From NCBI GenBank assembly GCA_036003885.1, contig DASYSA010000128.1:1-25512 (forward strand): DNA of 25,512 nucleotides. The letters are read 5' to 3'. The position numbers and the translations under genes are program-made. Under the pieces are notes generated by a model. That model had not been told where the DNA came from. It made no database searches and saw only the letters and a program-made list of their open reading frames with translations. This DNA is from DASYSA01 sp036003885. Its GTDB lineage: Bacteria > Acidobacteriota > Blastocatellia > UBA7656. Position 1 is the stretch's first letter. Each line of letters starts with the position of its first letter. Of this stretch, positions 8,743 to 16,952 are shown one piece after another.

Positions 8743-8788
8743 AATAGTGTCTTTACGAAGAGCAGGGGGCAATAGTGTCTTTACGAAG
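8743..8788. repeat. 28-bp tandem duplication upstream of the lipoprotein gene
   Basis: The 18-base string AATAGTGTCTTTACGAAG occurs at 8743-8760 and again at 8771-8788, with a period of 28. The similarity runs five bases further with one mismatch. It lies just upstream of the lipoprotein ribosome binding site. It looks like a recent slippage or duplication event, and may duplicate a control sequence. Confidence 0.8.
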
Positions 8789-8833
8789 GGCAGCGAGCGC
8801 CGCACGCCGATCATGGTCAATCATAACGCGCTC

Positions 8834-10321
8834 TTAATCCTTGCGTGCCAGCTTGAGCGCCACAGCAATCTCCTTGTCAGTACCCGCCAGTAGATCGCTG
8901 ATTGTGTATTCGACTTTATGGTCGGGCAGGATTCCGTGCGACGCTGCTTTGTAGCCGCTAACCGCCATGTAGTAGGTCATAAGCGGCACACGTACGCCCA
9001 CCTTCGTGTTCGGCAGCGTTACCAACGGCATGATTCCCGAACTGTTGCCGTAGTAGCCGCCGGCCGACTCTTCGCCGATAAAGGTCGCGCGCCGATGAAA
9101 GTGCGCCTGCGACAGAAACTCCGACGTCGTAGAGAAGCTCCCGCCGTTGATCAGAATGTAGACCTTGCCCCCGAAGGTTGGCTGATTGGGTTGCTTGATT
9201 CCCCAATTGGGATGGCCAACCGCGTGGACCTTCCCATCGGCCCGGGCTTCCACTGACTTTTCAGGGATCTTGAGCGGCGAACCGGTGTACTTCGAGAAGC
9301 TGAATTCCATCGAGTTGATCACCAGGTCGTTGTAGTATTTGAAGGGTTTGTCGACAAGATAAGAGAGCAGCAGTTGCCCCAACTCGTCTTCGCCGCCGCC
9401 GTTGTTTCGCAGATCGATTATCAGCGCCTTCGATCCCTTTTCTCGGATCGCCCCAAATGACTGCCTGTAGAAATCGCGGAAGCCCTGCTTCTTCTCCGGA
9501 TCGGCATATCCTCCGAACTGACGGATGGTAATCTGGGCTATGCGGCCGTCATCATAGAATTTCAACTCGCCGCCGCGATCGGGGCGCTGGTCTTGCGGGT
9601 ATCGCGTCTTCAAAGCCTCTTGCATCTTCGACGCCGTAACCCCGTTGACCCTCAGCTTCAGTTCTTTCTTGTCGGCGCCGGCGAGAACCAGGTCGAACGG
9701 GCTCTTGATTCCCAGAAGCGTGAAGAGATACCCGTTGAAGGGACCGCTGATGCGGACCTGCCTTGAACTCTCCACGTCGCCATCGCCGGGGACGGCGGCA
9801 AGCATAGTCGCAACAATCCTGGAGACAGGAACGCCGTTAATCGAGCGAATCTCATTACCCGCGAGCTCGCCGCCTTTGCTCTCGGGATTGGCTAGATCCG
9901 CCAGATCCCGAAAGATATAGGCTCTCTTGTCCAGCACTCTGACCTGAAATGGAAGAAGCGGCAGAGTGTTGGTCATCTCTCTTCTAAACGATTCCGGACT
10001 CGATACCGATGTGTGCCCGCACTTGATCGCCGCCACCGCCGGTGCAAGCACGCGAAGGAACTCGAGCACGTCCATCGGCCTGTCGAGCGACCTGCCCGCA
10101 GCATCGAAGATGCGGTCCATCTCGGTCTTCGATGTGTAGCGGTAGATGCCGCTGTGGCCCTCTTCGAGCGCGCGGCGTGCAATTTGAAAGTCCTCGGCAA
10201 GTTGCTCCTTCGTGAGCTTTGGCAGGGGCGCCAGAGGGTCTTGAGCGAACGTGGAAGATAGAAACGCAACAGCGCAAGTAAAGGTGATCAGAATTCTGGC
10301 GAGATTTCGTCTGAACGTCAT
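8834..10321 (-). CDS. Secreted S41 family serine peptidase
   Basis: This 495-residue protein has a signal peptide (about 1-26, ending SSTFAQ). Residues 40-130 form an N-terminal helical and tricorn-like part (EEGHSGIYRYTS, IKCGHTSVS). A PDZ-like segment surrounds GGELAGNEIRSINGVPVS (about 150-170). The C-terminal S41 core contains ALIIDLRNNGGGEDELG (about 299-315) and GGSFSTTSEF, where Ser397 is the likely nucleophile. The family cleaves peptides, often near C-termini, in the periplasm or at the surface. The ATG at 10321 has GGAG five bases upstream. The gene lies 190 bases after the zinc-ribbon gene and upstream of the lipoprotein gene on the same strand. Catalytic Lys and other residues were not assigned. 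Confidence 0.9.
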   Translation of the reverse strand: MTFRRNLARILITFTCAVAFLSSTFAQDPLAPLPKLTKEQLAEDFQIARRALEEGHSGIYRYTSKTEMDRIFDAAGRSLDRPMDVLEFLRVLAPAVAAIKCGHTSVSSPESFRREMTNTLPLLPFQVRVLDKRAYIFRDLADLANPESKGGELAGNEIRSINGVPVSRIVATMLAAVPGDGDVESSRQVRISGPFNGYLFTLLGIKSPFDLVLAGADKKELKLRVNGVTASKMQEALKTRYPQDQRPDRGGELKFYDDGRIAQITIRQFGGYADPEKKQGFRDFYRQSFGAIREKGSKALIIDLRNNGGGEDELGQLLLSYLVDKPFKYYNDLVINSMEFSFSKYTGSPLKIPEKSVEARADGKVHAVGHPNWGIKQPNQPTFGGKVYILINGGSFSTTSEFLSQAHFHRRATFIGEESAGGYYGNSSGIMPLVTLPNTKVGVRVPLMTYYMAVSGYKAASHGILPDHKVEYTISDLLAGTDKEIAVALKLARKD

Positions 10322-10511
10322 TCGATCTCCATTCTTGCGTCTTGCGCGGCTGGTGTGGCAAAGGGTCGGCGTCGAACCTCCTGGCGGACGCGCGACAATC
10401 CCATCTGGTGCATCGATGCTCTGAAGCTAGTCTTGAATGCTGACGCCTGTGGCCACCATCGTGATGACCTCCTGAGGCCCTTTGATCGTCGACGGATCAA
10501 TTTCCAGAGGC

Positions 10512-11096
10512 TCACTTCTTCTGTTCTGCGCCTCTCAACTGCCTCGTCGTCTCTTCAGTCACACTGAAGCCGGACGGAATGCCCAGAGAGGGGTCGCCAG
10601 ATCGCAGGGAGTCAGATTGCGCCTCTTTCTCCAGGACGTCGGATCCTGCGGACACGTTCGCAGCACCCTTAAACAAAAGCCCGTTGATCAGGAGTCCCAT
10701 ACCGATACAAAAAGGGATCACCCCGACAACCCACAAGCGGCTGAGGATCTCGGCCGCGCCCGGACGGACTTCGGCGCCCAGGATTATGCCCTGCATCAGG
10801 ACAAAGAGAAAAACGGCAACCGCAATGCCGACGCTTGCGGTAATGACTCCGGCCTTCATTTCCTTTTGACGTTTCACTTCGGGCGTAATTCCGCGCTGAA
10901 GCTCAAGCTGTTCCTTGCGCCTTTCGCGCTCGCCCTGGGAGAGAAGCATCTCGGCGACCCATGTCTTGCTCCAATCGATCTTCTCGCCCGTTTCGCGCTT
11001 AGCTACCACCTGGCGCACGGCGAACAGATTTGCGCCGCATGACTTGCAGAATCTCAACTCGTCACTTTGATTGGTGCCACACTGCGGGCAGAACAT
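10512..11096 (-). CDS. Zinc-ribbon membrane protein
   Basis: This 194-residue protein starts with a zinc ribbon, MFCPQCGTNQ...FCKSCG, with Cys3, 6, 17 and 20 as ligands. A charged region follows (about 50-80). Two transmembrane segments lie at about 82-107 and 121-142, and a soluble tail ends near SVTEETTRQL. Proteins of this layout are frequent in Acidobacteriota and have no established function. The ATG at 11096 has a strong GGAGG site, which sits immediately after a leader hairpin. A 65-codon ORF overlaps its stop by four bases (GTGA) and the S41 start by four bases (ATGA), but its Arg-rich composition makes it doubtful as a gene. Confidence 0.85.
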   Translation of the reverse strand: MFCPQCGTNQSDELRFCKSCGANLFAVRQVVAKRETGEKIDWSKTWVAEMLLSQGERERRKEQLELQRGITPEVKRQKEMKAGVITASVGIAVAVFLFVLMQGIILGAEVRPGAAEILSRLWVVGVIPFCIGMGLLINGLLFKGAANVSAGSDVLEKEAQSDSLRSGDPSLGIPSGFSVTEETTRQLRGAEQKK

Positions 11097-11106
11097 CGGT
11101 CCTCCT

Positions 11107-11134
11107 CTCGTACGTTCCAGGTACGAGGATTATA
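11107..11134 (-). promoter_or_regulatory. Minus-10 element and leader dyad of the zinc-ribbon gene
   Basis: On the minus strand a perfect TATAAT (11129-11134) is followed by an inverted repeat CTCGTAC-N7-GTACGAG (arms 11121-11127 and 11107-11113). The dyad ends where the GGAGG ribosome binding site begins. No good -35 element is seen at the normal distance. The dyad could be an operator or an RNA hairpin controlling access to the ribosome binding site. Confidence 0.4.
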
Positions 11135-11170
11135 AACCCAATGTTCGAATTCTCGATACTGTGGGATTGA

Positions 11171-11226
11171 GAAATGCGAAATGCGAAATGCGAAATTCGA
11201 AATTCGCATTTCGCATTTCGCATTTC
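11171..11226. repeat. Near-perfect heptad palindrome
   Basis: Three GAAATGC units and a GAAATTC run into the same units inverted, giving a 56-bp almost perfect palindrome with no central spacer. It lies between the DinB-like gene and the zinc-ribbon gene, five bases downstream of the DinB stop. If transcribed, it would form a very stable hairpin. Confidence 0.85.
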
Positions 11227-11230
11227 CGTC

Positions 11231-11854
11231 CTACCGCTTCGGAAAGTTAGGATCAGCCTTCACCTCCAGAAGCTGTGCCAGGTGTCGCTCGCTGTGAGCC
11301 GACAACATCAGGATCCATTGATAGGTATCCATGCATTTCAAGAAAGGGCTATCAATGCAATGGCCGCGGAGGTCTTCCTGCGTGGTCTTCACGAACTCGA
11401 TAGTTCGGCCGCGGCTGGAGAGAAACTGTGCGAGTCCCTGCTCGGCGGCGGCCGAGGATGATTGCTTGCTGGGCCTTACCGGCTCCGGCGCCTGAAACCT
11501 CGAGCTTCGGTCTGGAATATTCTTCAGTATGAAGCTATCCCCGTCGGTTATCTGTTGCGGGGTCTTCCTGGTGGCCGGCACTGGCGCTTTCAAAGCCTGC
11601 TCGGTTCCTATCCGGAATAGGAAGCCCTCGCTCAGCGCGATATGCTCGACGCACTGGGCGACCGACCATCGAAACGGACCGGCCTTGAAGTTCAACTGTG
11701 CGTCCGAAAGCCCCTTTGTCGCCTCGATGACGCCGTTGCGAGTCCGCTCGAGGTGATTGACAAGCTTCTGACGGTCGTCTTGTGAGATTGTTTGGCCATA
11801 AGCTCCCGCGACCAGCAGAACAATGGTAGATATCAAAACAGTGATCCGTCTCAT
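11231..11854 (-). CDS. DinB-like metal-binding protein with signal peptide
   Basis: This 207-residue protein has an N-terminal hydrophobic signal (about 4-20, ending VAGAYGQ), so it is probably exported. That is unusual for DinB proteins but common in this phylum. The DinB four-helix fold is indicated by RWSVAQCVEHIALSE (His71) and AHSERHLAQLLEVK (His187 and His191), the usual three-His metal site. Related proteins include bacillithiol-dependent transferases and damage-induced proteins, and the substrate here is unknown. The ATG at 11854 has AAGGAG six bases upstream. In-frame ATGs at 11902 and 11875 would extend ahead of the signal and lack such a site. The gene lies upstream of the zinc-ribbon gene but is separated from it by a large palindrome and a possible promoter. 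Confidence 0.85.
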   Translation of the reverse strand: MRRITVLISTIVLLVAGAYGQTISQDDRQKLVNHLERTRNGVIEATKGLSDAQLNFKAGPFRWSVAQCVEHIALSEGFLFRIGTEQALKAPVPATRKTPQQITDGDSFILKNIPDRSSRFQAPEPVRPSKQSSSAAAEQGLAQFLSSRGRTIEFVKTTQEDLRGHCIDSPFLKCMDTYQWILMLSAHSERHLAQLLEVKADPNFPKR

Positions 11855-12022
11855 CTTCAGCTCCTTTCGCTTCATAAGTCCCCCGGCTTGGTTCTGTTTC
11901 AAGCGGGTCTCTTCGATAAGGCAACAGCCGTCGAAAGTACCGTCTTCCCTATTCTATTAAACAAATCGGCCCAATCTTTTTAGCCGACGCCCCCGAAAGA
12001 TGCAAGGAAGGGAAATGCGAAT

Positions 12023-12104
12023 CTGGGTACGCAGGCTTCCAGCCTGCGGTACTCGGCCAAGATCAGAACTCTCGTGCAAGCAGGCTGGAAGCCTGCGTAC
12101 CCAG
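12023..12104. repeat. Perfect 25-bp inverted repeat (GTACGCAGGCTTCC type)
   Basis: The arms at 12023-12047 and 12080-12104 are exact inverted copies with a 32-base loop. The arm core reads GTACGCAGGCTTCCAGCCTG. Each arm also contains a smaller palindrome, GCAGGCTtcCAGCCTGC. It lies in the 11855-12237 spacer between the divergent DinB-like and acyl-CoA synthetase genes. It resembles a small non-autonomous palindromic element. No transposase is nearby. Confidence 0.85.
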
Positions 12105-12111
12105 GCGTCCC

Positions 12112-12142
12112 AATTTCGAAATTCGAAATTCGAAATTCGAAA
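12112..12142. repeat. Heptad array of GAAATTC units
   Basis: About four head-to-tail copies of the 7-bp unit AAATTCG follow the 25-bp inverted repeat after seven bases. The unit is self-complementary in part, so no separate inverted arm is needed. The minus-strand ORF that crosses this region translates it as FEFRISNFEI, the typical spurious reading of such arrays. Confidence 0.75.
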
Positions 12143-12147
12143 TCAGG

Positions 12148-12176
12148 TTGCTCCAAATCGTGCAGTTGAAGATAAT
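12148..12176 (+). promoter_or_regulatory. Possible promoter of the acyl-CoA synthetase gene
   Basis: TTGCTC (12148-12153) and GATAAT (12171-12176) are 17 bases apart. The -10 is good and the -35 is weak. The start near 12183 would give a leader of about 55 bases. The site abuts the heptad array. Confidence 0.35.
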
Positions 12177-12237
12177 CCAAGAACCATCGTCGAGTGATGG
12201 CTCCTCGCAAAAATAGAAAACCTCGAAGGAGATCGAT

Positions 12238-13866
12238 ATGCTCAGCACCATGCAGGATCGTCCGCTGACGATCAACGCCATCTTCGAACATGGCCGTCGA
12301 ATCCACGGCGATAGCGAAGTAATTACCTTCATGGGCGACAGCTCGCGACGGGCAAGTTATGCCGAAGTCGGCGGCAGAGCCGAGCGGCTGGCAGCTGCAC
12401 TTGCGCGATTGGGAATTCGCGAGGGCGACCGCGTAGGCACCTTCTGCTGGAACACTCAGGAACACCTCGAGGCATACTTCGCGATTCCATGTATTGGCGC
12501 GGTGTTGCACACTCTCAACCTCCGGCTCTTCCCCGAGCAGCTCGCATACGTCATCAATCACGCAGAAGATCGCGCGATCATAGTCGACGATTCACTCGTG
12601 CCGCTGCTGGCCCGCGTGGCTAATGAACTGAAAACCGTTGAGCGTTTCATTGTCGTCGGCGATGGCGACGCAAGCCCGCTGGGCGAGGTGCTGCGCTATG
12701 AAGAGTTGATCGCGAGCGAACCGTCAGGATTCTCGTGGCCGGACCTCGATGAAAGATCCGCGGCTGCCATGTGTTACACGAGCGGCACTACCGGCAATCC
12801 AAAGGGGGTCGTCTACTCACATCGCTCGACCTTCCTCCATTCGCTCGCCGCGTGTTCCGCAAGCGTCTTTGGCTTGACCGAAAACGACCGCATCCTCCCA
12901 ATCGTTCCAATGTTTCATGCTAACGCCTGGGGCCTGCCTTACGCGGGTTGGATGGCGGGAGCGGACTTCATAATGCCGAGCCGCTTCCTGCAAGCCGAAC
13001 CATTATGTCGCCTGATCGCTGCCGAACGTCCAACTTTCTCGGGCGCCGTGCCGACCATCTGGAACGATGTCATTCGCCACGCCGAGAACAATCCAGTGGA
13101 CCTGTCCTCACTTCGAATGGTGATCTGCGGCGGCTCGGCCGTACCGCGCAGCCTGATGGAGAGATTCCAGGAGCGCTTCGGCGTAAAGATAATTCAGGCC
13201 TGGGGTATGACCGAGACGAGCCCCCTGGCGGCAATCTCCTATCCGCCGAAGGGCTGCAACGCCGAGGAAGAGATGGACTGGCGCGCAAAGACCGGGCGAG
13301 TGCGCCACGGAGTCGAGTTACGAATCACCGATGAAGACCTTGTGCTGCCCTGGGATGGGAATGCGGTTGGAGAGATCGAAGTGAGAGGGCCCTGGATAAC
13401 CGCGGCTTACTACGGCGACGAGACGTCCGAGAAATTTCACGATGGCTGGCTGCGGACCGGCGATGTGGGTACGGTAGATCCAAAGGGCTTCATTCAAATT
13501 ACCGACCGCGCCAAAGACGTAATCAAGTCCGGTGGAGAGTGGATCTCGACCGTTGAGCTGGAGAACGCGATCATGGCCCATCCCGATGTTATCGAAGCGG
13601 CGGTTATAGGCGTGCCCGATGAGCGGTGGGACGAGCGCCCACTCGCGTGCGTGGCGCTCAGGGACGGCTCGTCAACCACGCCGGAGCAGCTGCGCAGCTT
13701 CCTGAACGACCGCGTAGCGAAATGGTGGGTCCCTGAGCGCTGGGCATTTATCAAGGAGGTCCCCAAGACCAGCGTTGGAAAGTTCGACAAGAAGGTCTTG
13801 CGGGTTCAGCGCGAGCAGGGGCTGATCGAAGTCATCGAAGCAGCATCAAAAGCAGCAGTCGACTAG
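12238..13866 (+). CDS. Medium/long-chain acyl-CoA synthetase (AMP-forming)
   Basis: This 542-residue enzyme of the ANL superfamily activates a carboxylic acid with ATP to an acyl-adenylate and transfers it to CoA. The core motifs are intact: phosphate loop YTSGTTGNPKG 180-190, QAWGMTETSP 320-329, GWLRTGD 403-409, DRAKDVIKSGGEWIS 423-437 and the C-terminal catalytic lysine in SVGKFDKK (Lys515). The PMFHANAWGLPY stretch (224-235) is typical of the fatty-acyl-CoA synthetases related to FadD3/alkK-type enzymes. The ATG at 12238 follows GGAG by about six bases. There is no signal peptide, so it is cytoplasmic. It stands upstream of a small zinc-ribbon gene and may be transcribed with it. Chain length preference cannot be read; a medium- or long-chain fatty acid is most likely. 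Confidence 0.92.
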   Translation: MLSTMQDRPLTINAIFEHGRRIHGDSEVITFMGDSSRRASYAEVGGRAERLAAALARLGIREGDRVGTFCWNTQEHLEAYFAIPCIGAVLHTLNLRLFPEQLAYVINHAEDRAIIVDDSLVPLLARVANELKTVERFIVVGDGDASPLGEVLRYEELIASEPSGFSWPDLDERSAAAMCYTSGTTGNPKGVVYSHRSTFLHSLAACSASVFGLTENDRILPIVPMFHANAWGLPYAGWMAGADFIMPSRFLQAEPLCRLIAAERPTFSGAVPTIWNDVIRHAENNPVDLSSLRMVICGGSAVPRSLMERFQERFGVKIIQAWGMTETSPLAAISYPPKGCNAEEEMDWRAKTGRVRHGVELRITDEDLVLPWDGNAVGEIEVRGPWITAAYYGDETSEKFHDGWLRTGDVGTVDPKGFIQITDRAKDVIKSGGEWISTVELENAIMAHPDVIEAAVIGVPDERWDERPLACVALRDGSSTTPEQLRSFLNDRVAKWWVPERWAFIKEVPKTSVGKFDKKVLRVQREQGLIEVIEAASKAAVD

Positions 13867-13924
13867 CATGCAACGATGAATAATTCGCTCCGTTCTTAAT
13901 AAGCGGGGCTGGGGAGAGATTGAA

Positions 13925-14218
13925 ATGCCTGACGTCTGGGATGATCGAAAGAAGGCCCTTGAAGAAGAGTATTTTCGCAAGAAGGATCAGGAGGCCCTCG
14001 AAAAGCTGCGAGCCAAGCGCGGGGCCGCGGAGGCCGAAAGCTCGCTCCCGCGCTGCCCGAAGTGCGAGGGCAGGTTGATCGAGGTCAGCCATGAGGGAAT
14101 CCAGATAGATCGCTGCAACATGTGCCATGGGATCTGGCTCGACGCCGGTGAATTGGAGAGTCTAACCAAACACGAGGAGGGCAGCGTCGGGTGGTTGGGC
14201 CGCCTGTGGCGAAGCTAG
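13925..14218 (+). CDS. Small zf-TFIIB zinc-ribbon protein
   Basis: This 97-residue protein has a charged helical N-terminus (about 5-35) and a zinc ribbon with Cys44, Cys47, Cys64 and Cys67 (CPKC and CNMC). The HGIWLDAGELE signature that follows the last ligand pair is diagnostic of the zf-TFIIB family. Function in this family is unknown; a role in nucleic-acid binding is only suggested by the ribbon. GGGAGAG lies just upstream of the ATG. It starts 58 bases after the acyl-CoA synthetase stop and converges with pnp. Confidence 0.85.
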   Translation: MPDVWDDRKKALEEEYFRKKDQEALEKLRAKRGAAEAESSLPRCPKCEGRLIEVSHEGIQIDRCNMCHGIWLDAGELESLTKHEEGSVGWLGRLWRS

Positions 14219-14271
14219 TCAAGACCTCAGGGCGGCCTGGCCGGAGCAGTTCACGTTGTAGCTTTCCAATC

Positions 14272-14298
14272 AGGGGCGGCCGCGGGAGGGCCGCCCCT
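14272..14298. terminator. GC-rich hairpin between convergent zf-TFIIB and pnp genes
   Basis: Perfect 10-bp arms AGGGGCGGCC (14272-14281) and GGCCGCCCCT (14289-14298) enclose a seven-base loop between the two convergent stops at 14218 and 14312. No T-run follows on either strand. It is probably a transcription end or 3' stabilising hairpin serving both genes, not a canonical intrinsic terminator. Confidence 0.5.
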
Positions 14299-14311
14299 CA
14301 CAGGACTTGCT

Positions 14312-16552
14312 CTATCGCCTGCCTGGGGGCCGGGGCGGACCACCAGGACGCCGGTCGCGATTGTTCCGGGCAGGCCCACGCGGACCACGATCCTGGGAAC
14401 GTTCGTCTCGGCCTTCGCCGCGATCTCCGTCGGGCTGGCGATCTCCGCTGTCATCGGGTTCACCGCGTTCTTCTCTCAGCACGGCCCGGCGCGAGAGCCG
14501 AATCTTACCCGAGGGATCCACATTGATCACCTTAACCAACAACTGCTGTCCCTCGTGAAGCTCATCGCGCACGTCCCTGACCCTGTATTCCGCGATCTCC
14601 GAGACGTGCAAGAGTCCGTCGGTACCGGGCATGATCTCGACGAAGGCTCCGAAGTCCGCAATGCGCTGAACCGTGCCCAGGTACGTCTTGTTGACCTCGG
14701 GAACAGCCGTGATCTGCTCGATCTCACGCTTGGCCTCTTCGGCTTTTGCGAGGTTGGACGAAGCGATGTTGATCCGGCCGGTATCGTCGACATCGATCTT
14801 GCAGCCGGTCCGGTCGACCAGACCGCGAATGACTTTGCCGCCGGGCCCGATGACTTCGCGTATCTTGTCCACCGGAATCTGAATAGTGAGAATACGCGGC
14901 GCGTAAGCACTGATCTCTTCGCGAGGGGCCGCTAACACGGCATCCATCTTTTCGAGGATGTAGAGCCTTCCCGCGCGAGCCTGTTGAAGAGCATCGGCCA
15001 GGATCTGCGCGTTGATGCCGGTGACCTTGATATCCATCTGCAGAGCAGTGATTCCATCACGGGTGCCCGCGACCTTGAAGTCCATGTCGCCATAGTGGTC
15101 TTCTGCGCCGGCGATATCGGTCAGAATCGCGTACTTGTTCCCTTCCATCACCAGTCCCATCGCGACACCGGCGACCGGAGATTTGATCGGAACTCCGGCA
15201 TCCATCAGCGCCAGCGTCCCGCCGCAGATTGTAGCCATCGAGCTCGAGCCGTTGGATTCAGTTATGTCAGAAACGATTCGAAGTGTATATGGCCATGTCT
15301 CTTCGCCTGGGAGCATCGGCTCAATCGCCTTCCTCGCAAGGTTGCCGTGGCCGATCTCGCGCCGCCCCGGAGAGCCGACCCGGCCAGTCTCTCCGACTGA
15401 AAACGGGGGGAAGTTGTAAGCCAGCAAGAAGCGGCGTTTGATCTCGCCCTTCTCCAGGTCGTCCAGATACTGAATGTCTTCGCTGGTCCCGAGGGTGGCA
15501 GTGACGATGGCCTGAGTTTCGCCGCGGGTGAACAATGCCGAGCCGTGAGTTCGCGGGAGCCATCCGACTTCTATGGAAATGGGCCGGATCTCGCTGAATC
15601 TGCGGCCGTCGGGCCGGTGCCTGCGGTTGAGGATATCCTCGCGAAAGATCTTCTCCTTAAGGTGGTTGAATATCTTGCCTGCGGACTTCCTCTTATCCGG
15701 ATCATCTTCCGGATATGTCTCTACGGTGCGCAGCTTCAACTCATCAGACAGCTTATAGCTTTCGAGTTTGTCGTGTTTGACGGTGTCGAGCGCGTCGCGA
15801 AGCTCATCGGTGATCTGACTTTCAATCTGGGCGAGCATTTCGGCATCGAGTTCCGGTTTGACCACCTCACGCTTGGTAACTCCGAGCTTCTGGAACATCT
15901 CCTTCTGAAGCTTGCAGAGCTTCTTGATCTCGTTGTGCCCGAACATCAGCGCTTCGACCATAACTTCTTCGGAGATCTCCTGGGCGCCCGCTTCAACCAT
16001 TACGATCGCTTCATCCGATCCGGCGACAATCAGGTTCAATTCCGAAGCGCGAACCTGATCATAAGTAGGATTGACGATGAAGCGATCCTCGATCAGTCCC
16101 ACTCGTACGCCCGCAATGGGCGTTTCAAAGGGAATGTCCGACAGATACAGAGCGGCCGAGGCTCCGGTTATCGATAAGACGTCCGAGTCATAGCTTTCGT
16201 CGGCCGACAGGACCAATGCAACCACTTGAGTTTCGCTATTGTAGCCCTCAGTGAATAACGGGCGAATCGGTCTATCTATCAATCTTGATGTGATGGTCTC
16301 CTTCTCTGAGGGACGTCCTTCACGCCGAAAGTAATTACCGGGGATGCGCCCGGCCGCATAGCCATACTCACGATACTCGACCGTGAGCGGAAAGAAATCT
16401 ATGCCCGCTCGCGGCACCGACCCAACCGCCGCAATGAGGACCATCGTGTCGCCATAGCGCACTATGACCGCGCCATCGGCCTGTTTGGCCACTTTCCCCG
16501 TCTCTATCGTGAATTCTATTCCGCCTAACTGAACTGATTCCTTCAACTCCAT
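14312..16552 (-). CDS. pnp: Polyribonucleotide nucleotidyltransferase (PNPase)
   Basis: This 746-residue enzyme degrades RNA 3' to 5' with phosphate as trimeric PNPase. Two RNase PH domains are seen, with NYFRREGRPSEKE in the first and DHYGDMDFKVAGTRDGI, which carries the metal-binding acidic residues, in the second. A KH domain (about 551-616, IGPGGK at 568-573) and an S1 domain (about 617-692) follow. The last 54 residues form a disordered Arg/Gly/Asp/Pro tail, as in several phyla. The ATG at 16552 has GGAG six bases upstream. It lies downstream of rpsO on the same strand, the conserved arrangement. In E. coli the pnp leader is controlled through a hairpin cut by RNase III, and hairpins are present in this spacer too. 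Confidence 0.97.
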   Translation of the reverse strand: MELKESVQLGGIEFTIETGKVAKQADGAVIVRYGDTMVLIAAVGSVPRAGIDFFPLTVEYREYGYAAGRIPGNYFRREGRPSEKETITSRLIDRPIRPLFTEGYNSETQVVALVLSADESYDSDVLSITGASAALYLSDIPFETPIAGVRVGLIEDRFIVNPTYDQVRASELNLIVAGSDEAIVMVEAGAQEISEEVMVEALMFGHNEIKKLCKLQKEMFQKLGVTKREVVKPELDAEMLAQIESQITDELRDALDTVKHDKLESYKLSDELKLRTVETYPEDDPDKRKSAGKIFNHLKEKIFREDILNRRHRPDGRRFSEIRPISIEVGWLPRTHGSALFTRGETQAIVTATLGTSEDIQYLDDLEKGEIKRRFLLAYNFPPFSVGETGRVGSPGRREIGHGNLARKAIEPMLPGEETWPYTLRIVSDITESNGSSSMATICGGTLALMDAGVPIKSPVAGVAMGLVMEGNKYAILTDIAGAEDHYGDMDFKVAGTRDGITALQMDIKVTGINAQILADALQQARAGRLYILEKMDAVLAAPREEISAYAPRILTIQIPVDKIREVIGPGGKVIRGLVDRTGCKIDVDDTGRINIASSNLAKAEEAKREIEQITAVPEVNKTYLGTVQRIADFGAFVEIMPGTDGLLHVSEIAEYRVRDVRDELHEGQQLLVKVINVDPSGKIRLSRRAVLREERGEPDDSGDRQPDGDRGEGRDERSQDRGPRGPARNNRDRRPGGPPRPPGRR

Positions 16553-16699
16553 AAAACTCTCCTTCCCTCTCCGCTGCGCGCCACAATTGATATGTTCGAA
16601 CAGAATCTGCCGGGCCAGTGCCCGCCATCTGCGATAGGCGCGACTGTAATTGACTCATTGAGCTGCTTCAGTGACTTCGTGAAAAAGGCAAGCGATGAA

Positions 16700-16768
16700 T
16701 TCGTCTTTGTGCCTGCAAAAGACGAAGCCACGGTGAGCGGAGATCTTATTCCGACTCGCTCCCGTGGC
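16700..16768 (-). promoter_or_regulatory. Two adjacent hairpins in the rpsO-pnp spacer
   Basis: Arms 16700-16708 and 16718-16726 (TTCGTCTTT with its inverse) form one stem. Directly next to it, 16727-16739 and 16757-16768 (GCCACGG, a one-base bulge, GAGCG with inverse) form a 12-bp stem. Both would be in the rpsO-pnp transcript about 150-215 bases before pnp. They may be processing or autoregulation sites. The remainder of the 16553-16952 spacer shows no convincing gene. Confidence 0.45.
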
Positions 16769-16952
16769 CATCGGTGCAAAACGTTTGGTCTGAAACGCAA
16801 GCGGCGCGTCGACTGTAAGACTTCGTGGCAGCTTTGGCGGTTACCGGGTCGCCGTGGGCTCTGATGCCGCGCAGATGAACGCCTGAAAACCGACAACCGA
16901 CCGAGCCGCACGAAGCGGACGTAACTGGTCCCGGCCTTGGCTGATCCAATCC

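Noticed and set aside
11980..12561. 193-residue minus-strand ORF
   Set aside because: It is antisense to the acyl-CoA synthetase start and reads through the 25-bp inverted repeat and the heptad array.
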